DNA of 64,000 bases from Pseudomonas sp. UBA4194 (GCF_002379585.1 NZ_DFUE01000010.1:172455-236454), one strand, 5' to 3'. Counted from the stretch's first letter, positions 54,583 to 63,913 are shown. Notes: a model not told the origin generated them from the sequence alone. A program made the numbers and translations.

Positions 54583-56025
54583 ATGGACGTTATTCCGGTA
54601 ATTTTGTCAGGAGGCGTGGGCAGTCGGCTGTGGCCAGTATCCAGGGAAGCGCATCCCAAGCCCTTCATGAAGCTGCCGGACGGCCAGAGCCTCCTTCAGA
54701 AAACCTTTGCCCGTGCCGCCGGCCTGAGCGGTGTCTCGCAGGTACTGACGGTGACCAACCGGGACCTGCTGTTCAAGACCGAGGATGACTACCGGTCGGT
54801 GAACGCAGCGCGCCATGCCCAGAGCTACATCCTCGAACCCTTCGGTCGCAACACGGCCGCCGCCGTCGCCCTGGCCGCGCTTCAGCTGCGCGACAGCCAC
54901 GGTGGCTCGGCGCACATGCTGGTGCTCTCGGCCGATCATCTGATTCAAGACCAGGGCGCCTTTTCGGCAGCGGTAGAAAAAGCCCTGGCACTCTCCCAGC
55001 AGGGCTGGCTGGTGACCTTCGGGATCAAGCCGCAGTACGCAGAAACCGGCTACGGCTATATCCAAGCCGGTGATCAGACCTCGGTGGAAGGCGGCCAGAA
55101 AGTCGCGCGGTTTGTCGAGAAACCCGATCTGGAGACCGCTCAGGGCTACGTAGCCGCCGGCAACTACTACTGGAACTCAGGCATGTTCTGCTTCCAGATC
55201 GACACGGTGCTGCAACAGCTGGAACTGCATGCCCCGGACGTCCTGGCCGCCGTCACGACGGCACTGCAGAGCTCCCGGCTGGCCACGGCGCCTGCCTACA
55301 GCTGCCTCACCGTCGATCCTGATGCCTTCGCCCGAGTACCGGATATTTCCCTGGACTACGCCTTGATGGAGCGCTCGGATCACGTCGCCACTGTGCCTTG
55401 CGACGTTGGCTGGAGCGACATCGGCTCCTGGACGGCCGTGAGCGAACTGACCCCGATCGATGACTGCGGCAACCGCTTCGACGGCGAGGTGATGGCCCAT
55501 GCGTCGCGGAACAACTTCGTTCGCAGCGAAGACCGGCTGACCGCCCTGGTAGGTGTGCAGGACCTGCTGGTGATCGACACGCCAGACGCCTTGCTGATCG
55601 GCCACAAGGATCACGCTCAGGACGTCAAACACATTGTCGGCCAGCTGAAAAAGCAAGGGCATACCCTGCACCAGCTGCATCGCACTGTCAGCCGGCCATG
55701 GGGGACGTACACGACCCTGGAAGAAGGTGATCGCTTCAAGATCAAGCGCATCGTGGTCAAGCCAGGCGCATCACTGTCTTTGCAGATGCACCATCACCGC
55801 AGCGAACACTGGATCGTCGTGAGTGGCATGGCTGTGGTGGTCAACGATGAGCAGACGATCATGCTGGCGACCAACGAGTCGACGTTCATTCGCGCCGGCC
55901 ATAAACACCGGCTGCAGAACCCTGGAGTCATCGATCTGGTGCTCATCGAAGTGCAAAGCGGTGATTACCTGGGCGAAGACGACATCGTGCGCTTTGAAGA
56001 CATCTATGGCCGCGCCCCGGCCTGA
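54583..56025 (+). CDS. Mannose-1-phosphate guanylyltransferase / mannose-6-phosphate isomerase
   Basis: A 480-residue bifunctional enzyme of the AlgA/WbpW/XanB family, making GDP-mannose for the EPS repeat. The nucleotidyltransferase domain begins IPVILSGGVGSRLWPVSREAHPKPF and contains FVEKPDLETAQ and NSGMFCF; the C-terminal cupin-like isomerase domain has VKPGASLSLQMHHHRSEHWIVVSG. ATG 54583 is used because the protein family begins just before the nucleotide loop; AAAGG lies 12 nt upstream and the site is weak. It is divergent from the EPS operon. Confidence 0.94.
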   Translation: MDVIPVILSGGVGSRLWPVSREAHPKPFMKLPDGQSLLQKTFARAAGLSGVSQVLTVTNRDLLFKTEDDYRSVNAARHAQSYILEPFGRNTAAAVALAALQLRDSHGGSAHMLVLSADHLIQDQGAFSAAVEKALALSQQGWLVTFGIKPQYAETGYGYIQAGDQTSVEGGQKVARFVEKPDLETAQGYVAAGNYYWNSGMFCFQIDTVLQQLELHAPDVLAAVTTALQSSRLATAPAYSCLTVDPDAFARVPDISLDYALMERSDHVATVPCDVGWSDIGSWTAVSELTPIDDCGNRFDGEVMAHASRNNFVRSEDRLTALVGVQDLLVIDTPDALLIGHKDHAQDVKHIVGQLKKQGHTLHQLHRTVSRPWGTYTTLEEGDRFKIKRIVVKPGASLSLQMHHHRSEHWIVVSGMAVVVNDEQTIMLATNESTFIRAGHKHRLQNPGVIDLVLIEVQSGDYLGEDDIVRFEDIYGRAPA

Positions 56026-56064
56026 GGCGCGCCAAGCCTTCGGCGCTGCCTGACCAACAGTGGC

Positions 56065-58032
56065 TCAACCCTGACCGGGTGAGCCTTGTTGCCAAGGCTT
56101 GGGCTCTCCCACCCATTGCCCCTGTACGCCGGCAATCCCCATCTCGCGGATCACCCGCAGCTCCCCTTCCGTTTCCACCCGTTCGGCAATCAAGGGCAGG
56201 TCGATGCTGTGCGCTGCGCGCTGGATCGCCTCGATGAACAAACGCTTGTGGCTCTCCTGGTCGATGGCGCGGATGTAGCTGCCATCAATCTTCAGATAAC
56301 CCAGCCCCAGGTGTGCCAGGTTGCCGATCATGCTGAAACGGCCCCCGAAGCGCTGCAGGCTCAAGCTGTAGCCCAGGCTGCGCAGGCGTCGGGTGAGCTG
56401 CTCCAGTACGCTCTGCTCGGGCAACTGCTCTTCGCCGATCTCCAGCGTCAGGCGTGGGCCGTGATTGGGGTACTGGGCCAGCAGCTCGAAGATCCGCTCC
56501 AGCGCCTGAGCATCATTGAGGGTCGCAGCCGACAGGTTCAGCGCCACGGGTGCGTCGTATTCCTGCAGATGCCTGAGCACCAATTCGAGCATCAATCGGT
56601 CAAGCCGTGCCGACCAGCCGAACCGCTCCAACCAGGGCAGGAAGCGCCCTGCCGCGACGGTTTGCCCTTGTCCATCGATCAACCGCGAAAGCACCTTGTG
56701 ATGCAGTACGCGAGCGGTATCGACACTGCTGACCACCGGCTGGAAGAACAGCTGGAAACGACCGCTGTTCAGGGCTTCATCCAGCAGCGTGTGCCAGGCG
56801 TGGTGATCGTTTTCCACGGTGGCAAGGGCGCTGTGCTCCAGGCACACCCAGCTCTCTTCCCCCGCGCCTTCGGCTTGCGCCAACGCCTCATCGGCCAACT
56901 TCAACAGCGCCTGCGGTGCATCACCCGGGCTGTAGGGGGCAAGGCCCACGTGGGCCACGGGCGACAGGTCGCTCGCACCGGTGTCGGCCAGGCTCTGCAA
57001 CGTCACTTCCAACTCCTGAGCCAAGGCCAGGGCTTCCTCGCGGACCATCCCTGGCGCCAGTACGGCGAACTCGCCACCCCGGCTACGGGTTATCAGATTC
57101 TGGGTCTCCGGGTAGCGGGCACAGGTGCGCACCAGCTGCTGACCAATCGCCTGCAGCAACCGGTCCGTCGGCTGGCCACCCAGGCGCTGGTTCAGACCCG
57201 CCAGGTCATTGACCCGCAGCAGCAACAAGTAGCCGGCACTGGCCTCCTCCAGATTACTCACCCGCGCATGCAGCTGCATTTCGAAGTAGCGGCGGTTGGC
57301 CAGGCCCGTGAGGCTGTCCTGGTAGGATTCGATGCGCAATTTCTCACTGCGCTCGGCCTGCTCGTGGAACAACGCCTTGAGCTTTTCGACCATCTGGTTC
57401 ATGGCCTGCACCACACGGCGCAGCTCAGGCGTGCGCGGCAGATCGGGAAGACTCAGAAACTCGCGGCGGGCAATGGCGTGGGACTGTTCGACCATGTAGT
57501 CCAATGGCTTGAGCTGGCGGCGTAACAGCAGTGCGCCGAGCGCCGCACTGACGACACCACACAACAGCAGCCAGCCGAGGCTGCCCAGGGCGCTCTGCCA
57601 AAGCTTGGCCACAGCGAACATCGGGTGACTGACCACCTCGACCCGTGCCGCCTGTTCCCAGCCTCGGCTGACGATGGCGTCGCCACCGGCCGGAGCCAGG
57701 CCGATCAGTTTCACGAACCAGGCCGGTACACCACTGCCATCAGGCTGCGCGGCGCGTTCCACCATGACGCTGTTGTCGGCCAGGTTGATGACGCGGATGC
57801 TCGCATAGTAGCCGCTGTCGAAAATCGAGCTGACCATCAATTCGACCATGGCCGGATCGTCGATATTGGGCGTCAGGGACAGCGCCAGCGCGGTGGCCGC
57901 ATCCTGAGCATGGGAGCGCAACTGGTTGACGTACTGAGTGCGCGAGCTTTCCAGGCTGACCATGAAGCTGCCACTGAAGGCCACTACCAGAAACAGACAT
58001 ATAGCGAGCAGCAACTGCTTGAACAGAGACAT
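56065..58032 (-). CDS. lapD: c-di-GMP effector protein LapD
   Basis: A 655-residue inner-membrane receptor. A transmembrane helix (5-25), a periplasmic output domain, a second helix (about 150-172) and a HAMP domain lead to degenerate GGDEF (RSRGGEF instead of GGDEF) and EAL (HHKVLSRL instead of EAL) domains. Both are catalytically dead by these changes but the EAL domain binds c-di-GMP. When bound, LapD holds the protease LapG away from LapA; at low c-di-GMP it lets LapG go. ATG 58032 follows AGGAG. It lies 11 bp after lapG, same operon. Confidence 0.96.
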   Translation of the reverse strand: MSLFKQLLLAICLFLVVAFSGSFMVSLESSRTQYVNQLRSHAQDAATALALSLTPNIDDPAMVELMVSSIFDSGYYASIRVINLADNSVMVERAAQPDGSGVPAWFVKLIGLAPAGGDAIVSRGWEQAARVEVVSHPMFAVAKLWQSALGSLGWLLLCGVVSAALGALLLRRQLKPLDYMVEQSHAIARREFLSLPDLPRTPELRRVVQAMNQMVEKLKALFHEQAERSEKLRIESYQDSLTGLANRRYFEMQLHARVSNLEEASAGYLLLLRVNDLAGLNQRLGGQPTDRLLQAIGQQLVRTCARYPETQNLITRSRGGEFAVLAPGMVREEALALAQELEVTLQSLADTGASDLSPVAHVGLAPYSPGDAPQALLKLADEALAQAEGAGEESWVCLEHSALATVENDHHAWHTLLDEALNSGRFQLFFQPVVSSVDTARVLHHKVLSRLIDGQGQTVAAGRFLPWLERFGWSARLDRLMLELVLRHLQEYDAPVALNLSAATLNDAQALERIFELLAQYPNHGPRLTLEIGEEQLPEQSVLEQLTRRLRSLGYSLSLQRFGGRFSMIGNLAHLGLGYLKIDGSYIRAIDQESHKRLFIEAIQRAAHSIDLPLIAERVETEGELRVIREMGIAGVQGQWVGEPKPWQQGSPGQG

Positions 58033-58043
58033 CGGTGCTCCTG

Positions 58044-58736
58044 TTAATTATCCGGGCCAGCCGGAAAGCCTTCGGCATTCATTTTCTTCAGCACATCCTG
58101 CCAACGGGACAGCCGCTTGGTATCACCGACCTTCTTGTTGCCGCCAGCGCCGGTGAGCCAAAGCCCTTCGCCGTTGAAGGCATAGACGGGCAACAGGTCC
58201 TGACGCTGGTTGGCAGGCAGGATAGGGTCCATCAAGCTGTCGAGCACCAGCGGCATGGCCGTGGGCGTCGCGTAATAGGTCAATACCATGTGCGCACGGT
58301 TCTGGCGCAATGCCTTGACGTAAGTGATGCGCAGCTTCTGCGCCGGCACGCCAAGGTGACGCAGGCTGAAATACTTGGCGATGGCGTAATCCTCACAATC
58401 CCCCGCCCCCTTGAACAACGCCTCGATGGGCGTGGCCCAGTAATCCACCTCATGCCACAGGTCCACATCTTCCATGTACCGCAGTTGGTGATTGAAGAAC
58501 TGATTGACCACCCGCAGTTGCTCGGCTTCGTCCAACGGTTTCTGTGTAGCCAGCAAACGCTGCCAGGCATCGATGCGCTGGCGGCCCTCGCCCAGAGGCC
58601 CATACAGCGCCTTGGCGCGCCGGCTGATCTGGGCGAAGTCCCAGTCGGCATGCAGGCTGCCCAGCCCCAGGCTGAGCAACACCAGCACCGCTGCGGCACA
58701 GCGTCTTGTCAGTAGCAACTTCAACCGGTTAGGCAA
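58044..58736 (-). CDS. lapG: Periplasmic cysteine protease LapG
   Basis: A 230-residue bacterial transglutaminase-like cysteine protease (BTLCP, DUF920). A signal peptide ends near residue 30 (LGLGSLHA). The catalytic triad is visible: C114 in GAGDCEDYA, H149 in RAHMVL, and D166 in VLDSLMD. It cuts the double-alanine site of the LapA N-terminus and frees the adhesin, under LapD control and with calcium. No ATG is available; it starts at TTG 58736 or TTG 58724, both without a clear ribosome site. Confidence 0.95.
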   Translation of the reverse strand: MPNRLKLLLTRRCAAAVLVLLSLGLGSLHADWDFAQISRRAKALYGPLGEGRQRIDAWQRLLATQKPLDEAEQLRVVNQFFNHQLRYMEDVDLWHEVDYWATPIEALFKGAGDCEDYAIAKYFSLRHLGVPAQKLRITYVKALRQNRAHMVLTYYATPTAMPLVLDSLMDPILPANQRQDLLPVYAFNGEGLWLTGAGGNKKVGDTKRLSRWQDVLKKMNAEGFPAGPDN

Positions 58737-58965
58737 TGCGATGTGTCCGTGACAAGCGTGCGCGGCCTCGCGAAGGTGCGGGCATGCTGCTGAAAAAACA
58801 ATGGCAGGATGAAATCACTTTTTCGCCTGCCAGGGGAGCTTTTTATCGATGGAGTGCGTGCGCTTCGTCGACTGCCTCACGAACGCACTAACCCTCCATT
58901 TGGCGGTCTTTCATTGTGCAGAAAGTTGCGTCAGGATATTTCCAACAATAACAGGGGCAGTTGTA

Positions 58966-59658
58966 GTGGCCGATAAGTCGCGTGTCCTCGCCAGTATTCT
59001 TGGCAGTGAGCCGGTTCCTTCCCATCTGGCTCGAGCCGTCATAGAAGAAAAATTGCGCGCGGCAATATTCGATGGCCGCCTGCCCTGCGGCACGGCGGTG
59101 CGCCAGCAGGAGCTCGCCACCCTCTTCGGGGTCAGCCGCATGCCGGTGCGCGAGGCATTGCGGCAACTGGAAGCGCAGGGACTGCTCGAAGTCATCCAGC
59201 ATAAGGGCGCAGTGGTGGCGCCGCTGGTCACCCATGACTCCAGTGAAACCTACGCGCTGCGTATCCTGTTGGAATCCGAAGCCTTGCGCCTGTCGGTACC
59301 GCGGTTGCAATCAGAGGACTTCGAGCAGGCCCGGCGCTGCATCGATGCACTTGAGCAAGAAACGGACTACACGGAAATCAGCCGCCTCAACCGACTTTTT
59401 CATCTGGCACTCTATGCCAAAGCCGGAAACAAGCGGCTACTGCGGTTGGTCGACGAAGGCCTGCGCGAAGAAGAACGGTTTCTGCGTTTCAACCTGCAAT
59501 TCATGGGCCTGGGGAAACTGGCTCAGGATGATCACCGCGAGTTGCTGCAAGCGACCATCGATGCAAACGTGGAATTGGCGGTCACCCTGCTGCATCAGCA
59601 TCTGCAGCGTGGGCTGGACGCCATAAGCCGCTACCTGGCGAGGCGCGGCGGGAAGTAA
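58966..59658 (+). CDS. GntR-family regulator with FCD domain
   Basis: A 230-residue regulator. The winged-helix part is LATLFGVSRMPVREALRQLEAQG, followed by an FCD ligand domain with ALRILLESEALRL, TEISRLNRLFHLALY, DDHRELLQATIDANVELA and a metal-site His pattern. Start: GTG 58966 with AGGGG 9 nt before; the frame is open further up (58849) but has no site. It is divergent from lapG and lies before the sigma-factor gene. Target not visible. By memory, P. putida KT2440 has a GntR gene in the same place, next to lapG. Confidence 0.92.
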   Translation: MADKSRVLASILGSEPVPSHLARAVIEEKLRAAIFDGRLPCGTAVRQQELATLFGVSRMPVREALRQLEAQGLLEVIQHKGAVVAPLVTHDSSETYALRILLESEALRLSVPRLQSEDFEQARRCIDALEQETDYTEISRLNRLFHLALYAKAGNKRLLRLVDEGLREEERFLRFNLQFMGLGKLAQDDHRELLQATIDANVELAVTLLHQHLQRGLDAISRYLARRGGK

Positions 59659-59692
59659 CCAGCTGTTGCAAAAATCCAGAGGCATGATGACA

Positions 59693-59711
59693 ATGCGACT
59701 AATTATCATTA
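59693..59711. promoter_or_regulatory. Probable Fur box before the sigma-factor gene
   Basis: The stretch TGCGACTAATTATCATTAA (59693-59711) contains the ATTATCATTA core of the Fur-box (GATAATGATTATCATTATC). It lies just before the sigma-factor gene, the standard place for iron control of FecI-type genes. Confidence 0.65.
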
Positions 59712-59735
59712 ATGCATTCGGTTGCGCACCCGCTC

Positions 59736-60233
59736 ATGCCTACTCGCCACCTTGCCGTTGCAGCGCTCTACAGCTCCCATCATGGTTGGCTCAGCTCGTG
59801 GCTACGCAGCCGCCTGGGCAATGCTTCAGATGCGGCGGACCTGGCACAGGACACCTTCATACGGCTACTGCAACGTACCGACCGGCTGGAGCTCAAGGCG
59901 CCCAGAGCCTTCCTGCGCACTGTCGCTGGCGCACTGGTGATCGATCTCTGGCGCCGCGAGGAACTGCACCGTGCGTATCTGGAAACAATCGCCCACCTTG
60001 CCCCTGAATGCGCACCGTGTCCGCAAACTCGACAATTGGTGATGGATCTGCTCGAGCAGATCGCGCGGATGCTTGAAAGCCTGCGCCCCAAGGTGCGTGA
60101 AGCGTTCCTGCTGGCTCAATGTGATGGGCTCAGCCACAAGGAAATCTCGGCGCGCATGGGCATATCCCTGCGCTCAGTCGAACGGCATGTGGCGGATGCG
60201 CTGTTTCGTTGCTACCAACTGCGCTATGAGTGA
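59736..60233 (+). CDS. FecI-type ECF sigma factor
   Basis: A 165-residue extracytoplasmic-function sigma factor. Region 2 is DAADLAQDTFIRLLQR, and region 4 is SHKEISARMGISLRSVERHVADALFRC. The start is taken as ATG 59736; an ATG at 59712 adds eight residues but lies at the edge of the Fur box. It drives the neighbouring FecR and TonB-receptor genes when the siderophore is present. The overlap of 8 bp with the FecR gene shows one operon. Confidence 0.92.
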   Translation: MPTRHLAVAALYSSHHGWLSSWLRSRLGNASDAADLAQDTFIRLLQRTDRLELKAPRAFLRTVAGALVIDLWRREELHRAYLETIAHLAPECAPCPQTRQLVMDLLEQIARMLESLRPKVREAFLLAQCDGLSHKEISARMGISLRSVERHVADALFRCYQLRYE

Positions 60234-61182
60234 GCCATTGCGGCTGGAACAGCACATCGTCAAGCAGGCCATCGACTGGACGCTGCGGCTGCAGAACAAC
60301 ACCGGCAACCGCGGTCTGCTGCAGCAGTGCGAACACTGGCGGGCCGCCCACGGCGATCATGAACTGGCGTGGCAGCGTGTGCAGACGCTCAACGCCGAGC
60401 TTTCCGCCAACCTGAGCGCCCAGCCCGGCACCCGCTATACCCTGGAGACCAGTGCACAACGGCTGGGTAGGCGAAAGGCCCTGAAACTGCTCAGCGGCAT
60501 GCTGGTACTCGGCTCGGCCACCTGGCTGGGGAGCGAAGCGAACCCGTTGCTCGACTGGACGTCCGACTACGCCACGGCGGTGGGCGAACACAAGCGCTGG
60601 ACGCTGGCCGATGGCTCGCGCCTGGACCTCAACACCCATAGCGCCGTGGACCTTGCTGTCGGGCCGCAGGTTCGCCAACTGCACCTCAAGCGTGGCGAAC
60701 TCATGCTCCACTGCGCCAACGCAGACATACCGTGGCAAGTGCGTTCATTGGATACCGTTCTCCAAGCCAACGACGCGCAACTGACCGTGCGCCGCGATGA
60801 CCACTGCACTCGCCTGGGCGTCATCACCGGGCGCGTGGCCATCCATGTGCCCGGCCGCACGGTGCAATGGGCCGAGCCTGGTCAGCACTATCGCGTGGAC
60901 CGGTCTGGGGCGGTGTTGGCACAGCCGCCCGACATGGACATGCAAGCGTGGGCAGAGGGCCTGATCGTGACCCGTGGTATGCGCCTGGACGCCTTTCTGG
61001 GAGAGGTGAGCCGCTACCGGCCAGGGCACCTCGGCTACGACGCCGACGTGGCCGATATGCGTCTGTCTGGTGTGTTCCGGCTCGCCGACACCGATGCACT
61101 TCTGCAGGTGTTGACCCAGACGCTGCCGCTCACTGTTCGCTATCGCACGCGCTGGTGGGCATCCGTGCAGCGGCGGGTGTGA
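60226..61182 (+). CDS. FecR-family anti-sigma/sensor protein
   Basis: A 318-residue inner-membrane sensor. N-terminal cytoplasmic anti-sigma part (about 1-80), one membrane helix near 85-105 (ALKLLSGMLVLGSATWL), and a periplasmic FecR domain (LADGSRLDLNTHSAVDLAV, RAVIHVPGRTVQWAEPG-like barrel). It passes the receptor's signal to the sigma factor. ATG 60226 overlaps the sigma gene's end. The TonB-receptor gene follows after 77 bp. Confidence 0.92.
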   Translation: MSEPLRLEQHIVKQAIDWTLRLQNNTGNRGLLQQCEHWRAAHGDHELAWQRVQTLNAELSANLSAQPGTRYTLETSAQRLGRRKALKLLSGMLVLGSATWLGSEANPLLDWTSDYATAVGEHKRWTLADGSRLDLNTHSAVDLAVGPQVRQLHLKRGELMLHCANADIPWQVRSLDTVLQANDAQLTVRRDDHCTRLGVITGRVAIHVPGRTVQWAEPGQHYRVDRSGAVLAQPPDMDMQAWAEGLIVTRGMRLDAFLGEVSRYRPGHLGYDADVADMRLSGVFRLADTDALLQVLTQTLPLTVRYRTRWWASVQRRV

Positions 61183-61259
61183 AGATTTTTTGGCGGGTTC
61201 CGCACGCACGTTCGGCTAGGACAGTAAGCCACTCATCACGTCCAGATCGGAACCTCGTC

Positions 61260-63734
61260 ATGCCTACAGCGTTACCTACCCCTCCTTCCCCCCTCAGTCG
61301 CGCAGTGCGCGTCGCGCTGCTCTCGGCCACCTTGGGTGCCTGTGCCCTCCCCGTTCTCGCCTTTGGCCAGCCGGACACAGGGACGGCCATGGCCACCTAC
61401 GACATCGCCCCAGGCCAACTCAGCGAGACCCTGAACACGTTTGCCCGGCAGGCCGGTATTACCTTGTCCAGCACGCCGGCTCAAACCCAGGGCTTGCGAT
61501 CCTCCGGCGTGCAGGGTAACTACAACGTCGAACAGGCGCTGGTACGTCTTCTGTCCGGCACAGGCCTCAAGGCCGTTGACCAGGGGAATGGCGGATACAC
61601 GCTGACGGTATCGGCGCCCACTTCCCTGGACCTGCCCACTACAGATATCCGCGGCTTCGCGCTGGGTAATGCTCTGGGCAGCACCGACGGGTACAGTGCC
61701 ACTCATAGCCAGGTCGCCACCAAGACCAGTACCGCGTTGCTCGAAACCTCTCAATCGGTGTCCGTGGTCACTCGCCAGCAAATGGACGACCAGGGCGCAC
61801 AAACCGTGTCGCAGACCATGCGCTATACGCCTGGGGTACTCACCAATCCCTATGGCGCCACCCACCGCTATGACTACGTGGCCATGCGTGGCTTCAATGA
61901 CGGGTCCGTGGATAACATCTATCTGGATGGCCTGAAGTCCATGGGTGACAGCGGCACCTACAGCACCATGCAGGTGGACCCCTATTTTCTGGAACGCGTC
62001 GACATCCTCAAGGGGCCGTCATCGGTGCTGTACGGCCGCAGCTCTCCCGGCGGCCTGGTCGCCCTGACCAGCAAGAAGCCCTTGTTTGAGCCTTATCACC
62101 AGGTTCAGGCCAGCGTGGGGACCCAAGGTCAGCGAGGCGCCGGCTTCGACTTCAGCGGGCCATTGGATAACGACAAACGCATCGCCTACCGACTGACCGG
62201 TCTTGCGGACCAGTCCGACACCCAATTCGATCATAACGAGGAAAAGCGTTACGCCTTGGCACCTACCCTGAGCATCGACTTCAACGAAGACACTTCGCTG
62301 ACGTTACAGGCCTACCTGCAACACGACCCAGAGGGTGGATACCACGCAGGAATGCCCGCGGACGGCGCGCTGCATCAGCGCAACGGACAACGCATCTCCG
62401 ACCACTTCTTCGAAGGCGAGCCCGGCGTCGATCAATACAAGCGCAACCAGCAATCCTTCGGCTATCAGTTCGAGCACCGCTTCAACGATGTACTGACTGC
62501 GCGGCAAAACTTCCGGTACCTGGACTCCAAGGTTACCCTGGACCAGGTCTATGCCTATGGCTGGACCAGCGCCGACAGCAACGCGCTCAATCGGTATTAT
62601 TCGGGCGGCGACGAGCGCTTGCATGCCTTCATCGTCGACAACATGCTGCAGGCTGAATTCTTCACCGGCAGCGCCAAGCACACGTTGCTAACAGGTGCGG
62701 ACTATCAACGACGCAAGACCGTAGTGGATTGGGCCAGTGGTGCGCTGTCGCCGATCGACGCATTCAACCCCGTGTATGGCAACTCGGCAATCAGCGAGTA
62801 CCCGCTGACGAGCTACCTGAGACGGTTGCAGCAGACCGGCGTTTACATGCAGGACCTGGTGGAGCTTGATCAGTGGAGATTCTCCCTGGGTGTGCGTCAG
62901 GACTGGGTCAAGACGTCCGATGAAAACCGCCTGGCTGAAGCTGGCCGCCCGGTTGGTACCAGGATCAGCGACGACCGCTCCAAACTCACGGGTCGTGCAG
63001 GGATCCTGTATCTGTTCGAAAATGGCCTGGCACCCTATCTGAGCTATTCAGAGTCCTTCAACCCGAACTCTTACTCGGACGAAGCCGGTAACCCCTTGGC
63101 TCCCACTGACGGCAAGCAGTGGGAAGCGGGCATCAAATACCAGCCGCCTGGGACCGATGCGCTCTATACCGCCTCGGTCTTCCGAATCGACCAAGAGAAC
63201 CTGGCGACCAAGCTGCCGCAGGAAAACTATTACAGGGCCGTGGGCGCGGTGCGATCACAGGGCATCGAACTCGAGGCTCATTTCCAACTGACCGATAACC
63301 TCAAGCTACTGGGCAGCTACACCTTTACCGACATCGAGTATTCGAAGTCGATGATCAGCACGCTGAGCACCGCTGACAATGTGATCGAGAACAAAGGCAA
63401 CTCTCCCACTCAAGCGCCCAAGCAAATGGCTTCGGTGTGGGCCGATTACAGGTTTGCGGCAGGCCCGCTGGATGGGCTGCGCCTGGGTGGCGGTGTGAGA
63501 TATGTAGGCCATAGCTGGGCAGACGCCGAAAACACGATGAAGGTGCCTGCCTATACGCTGCTGGACGCGTCGGTAGGCTACGACCTGGGCAAGCTAGGCC
63601 TCAAGGGGGTTGATGTGCGTGTGAATGCGAACAACCTGACCAATGAGAGCTACATCGCCACCTGTGCCAGCCTCAACTTCTGCTACATGGGTGAAGAGCG
63701 CAATGTCAGCGCGACGGTCAGCTATACGTTCTGA
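61260..63734 (+). CDS. TonB-dependent siderophore receptor with signalling domain
   Basis: An 824-residue outer-membrane receptor. Signal peptide (cut near residue 39), then the STN signalling domain (about 45-125, YDIAPGQLSETLNTFARQAG), then the plug (DDQGAQTVSQTMRYTPGVL, with MRGFNDG and LKGPSSVLYGRSSPGGLV), then a 22-strand barrel that closes on ATVSYTF with a final Phe. The STN domain and the FecIR pair make it a cell-surface signalling receptor. From memory, the P. putida KT2440 gene here is annotated ferrioxamine receptor; the sequence alone does not fix the ligand. Confidence 0.93.
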   Translation: MPTALPTPPSPLSRAVRVALLSATLGACALPVLAFGQPDTGTAMATYDIAPGQLSETLNTFARQAGITLSSTPAQTQGLRSSGVQGNYNVEQALVRLLSGTGLKAVDQGNGGYTLTVSAPTSLDLPTTDIRGFALGNALGSTDGYSATHSQVATKTSTALLETSQSVSVVTRQQMDDQGAQTVSQTMRYTPGVLTNPYGATHRYDYVAMRGFNDGSVDNIYLDGLKSMGDSGTYSTMQVDPYFLERVDILKGPSSVLYGRSSPGGLVALTSKKPLFEPYHQVQASVGTQGQRGAGFDFSGPLDNDKRIAYRLTGLADQSDTQFDHNEEKRYALAPTLSIDFNEDTSLTLQAYLQHDPEGGYHAGMPADGALHQRNGQRISDHFFEGEPGVDQYKRNQQSFGYQFEHRFNDVLTARQNFRYLDSKVTLDQVYAYGWTSADSNALNRYYSGGDERLHAFIVDNMLQAEFFTGSAKHTLLTGADYQRRKTVVDWASGALSPIDAFNPVYGNSAISEYPLTSYLRRLQQTGVYMQDLVELDQWRFSLGVRQDWVKTSDENRLAEAGRPVGTRISDDRSKLTGRAGILYLFENGLAPYLSYSESFNPNSYSDEAGNPLAPTDGKQWEAGIKYQPPGTDALYTASVFRIDQENLATKLPQENYYRAVGAVRSQGIELEAHFQLTDNLKLLGSYTFTDIEYSKSMISTLSTADNVIENKGNSPTQAPKQMASVWADYRFAAGPLDGLRLGGGVRYVGHSWADAENTMKVPAYTLLDASVGYDLGKLGLKGVDVRVNANNLTNESYIATCASLNFCYMGEERNVSATVSYTF

Positions 63735-63753
63735 CTACTGCTCGCCAGAAAGC

Positions 63754-63790
63754 AAAAACCCCTGTCTGCGTCAGCAGACAGGGGTTTTTT
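63754..63790. terminator. Shared two-way terminator between the receptor and the rRNA operon
   Basis: AAAAACCCCTGTCTGC-gtca-GCAGACAGGGGTTTTT has A and T runs on both sides, so it can stop the receptor gene from the left and the 5S rRNA from the right. A strong 16-bp stem. Confidence 0.93.
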
Positions 63791-63797
63791 ATTCAAT

Positions 63798-63913
63798 CTT
63801 GACGATGACCTACTCTCACATGGGGAAGCCCCACACTACCATCGGCGATGCATCGTTTCACTGCTGAGTTCGGGATGGGATCAGGTGGTTCCAACGCTCT
63901 ATGGTCGTCAAGA
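63798..63913 (-). rRNA. rrf: 5S ribosomal RNA
   Basis: The reverse complement shows the 5S pattern: TCTTGACGACCATAGAGC at the 5' end, GGAACCACCTGATCCCATCC and GAACTCAGCAGTGAAACGAT in the middle, and GAGAGTAGGTCATCGTCAAG at the 3' end. About 116 nt, the usual length. The terminal stem (CTTGACGA / TCGTCAAG) is complete. It is the last gene of a rRNA operon on the minus strand; the 23S gene lies beyond the right edge and the last 87 bp are spacer. Confidence 0.95.

Noticed and set aside
60867..61259. Longer N-terminus for the TonB receptor, from 60867
   Set aside because: It overlaps the FecR gene and has Arg/Ala-rich out-of-frame composition. ATG 61260 gives a normal signal peptide and STN domain.
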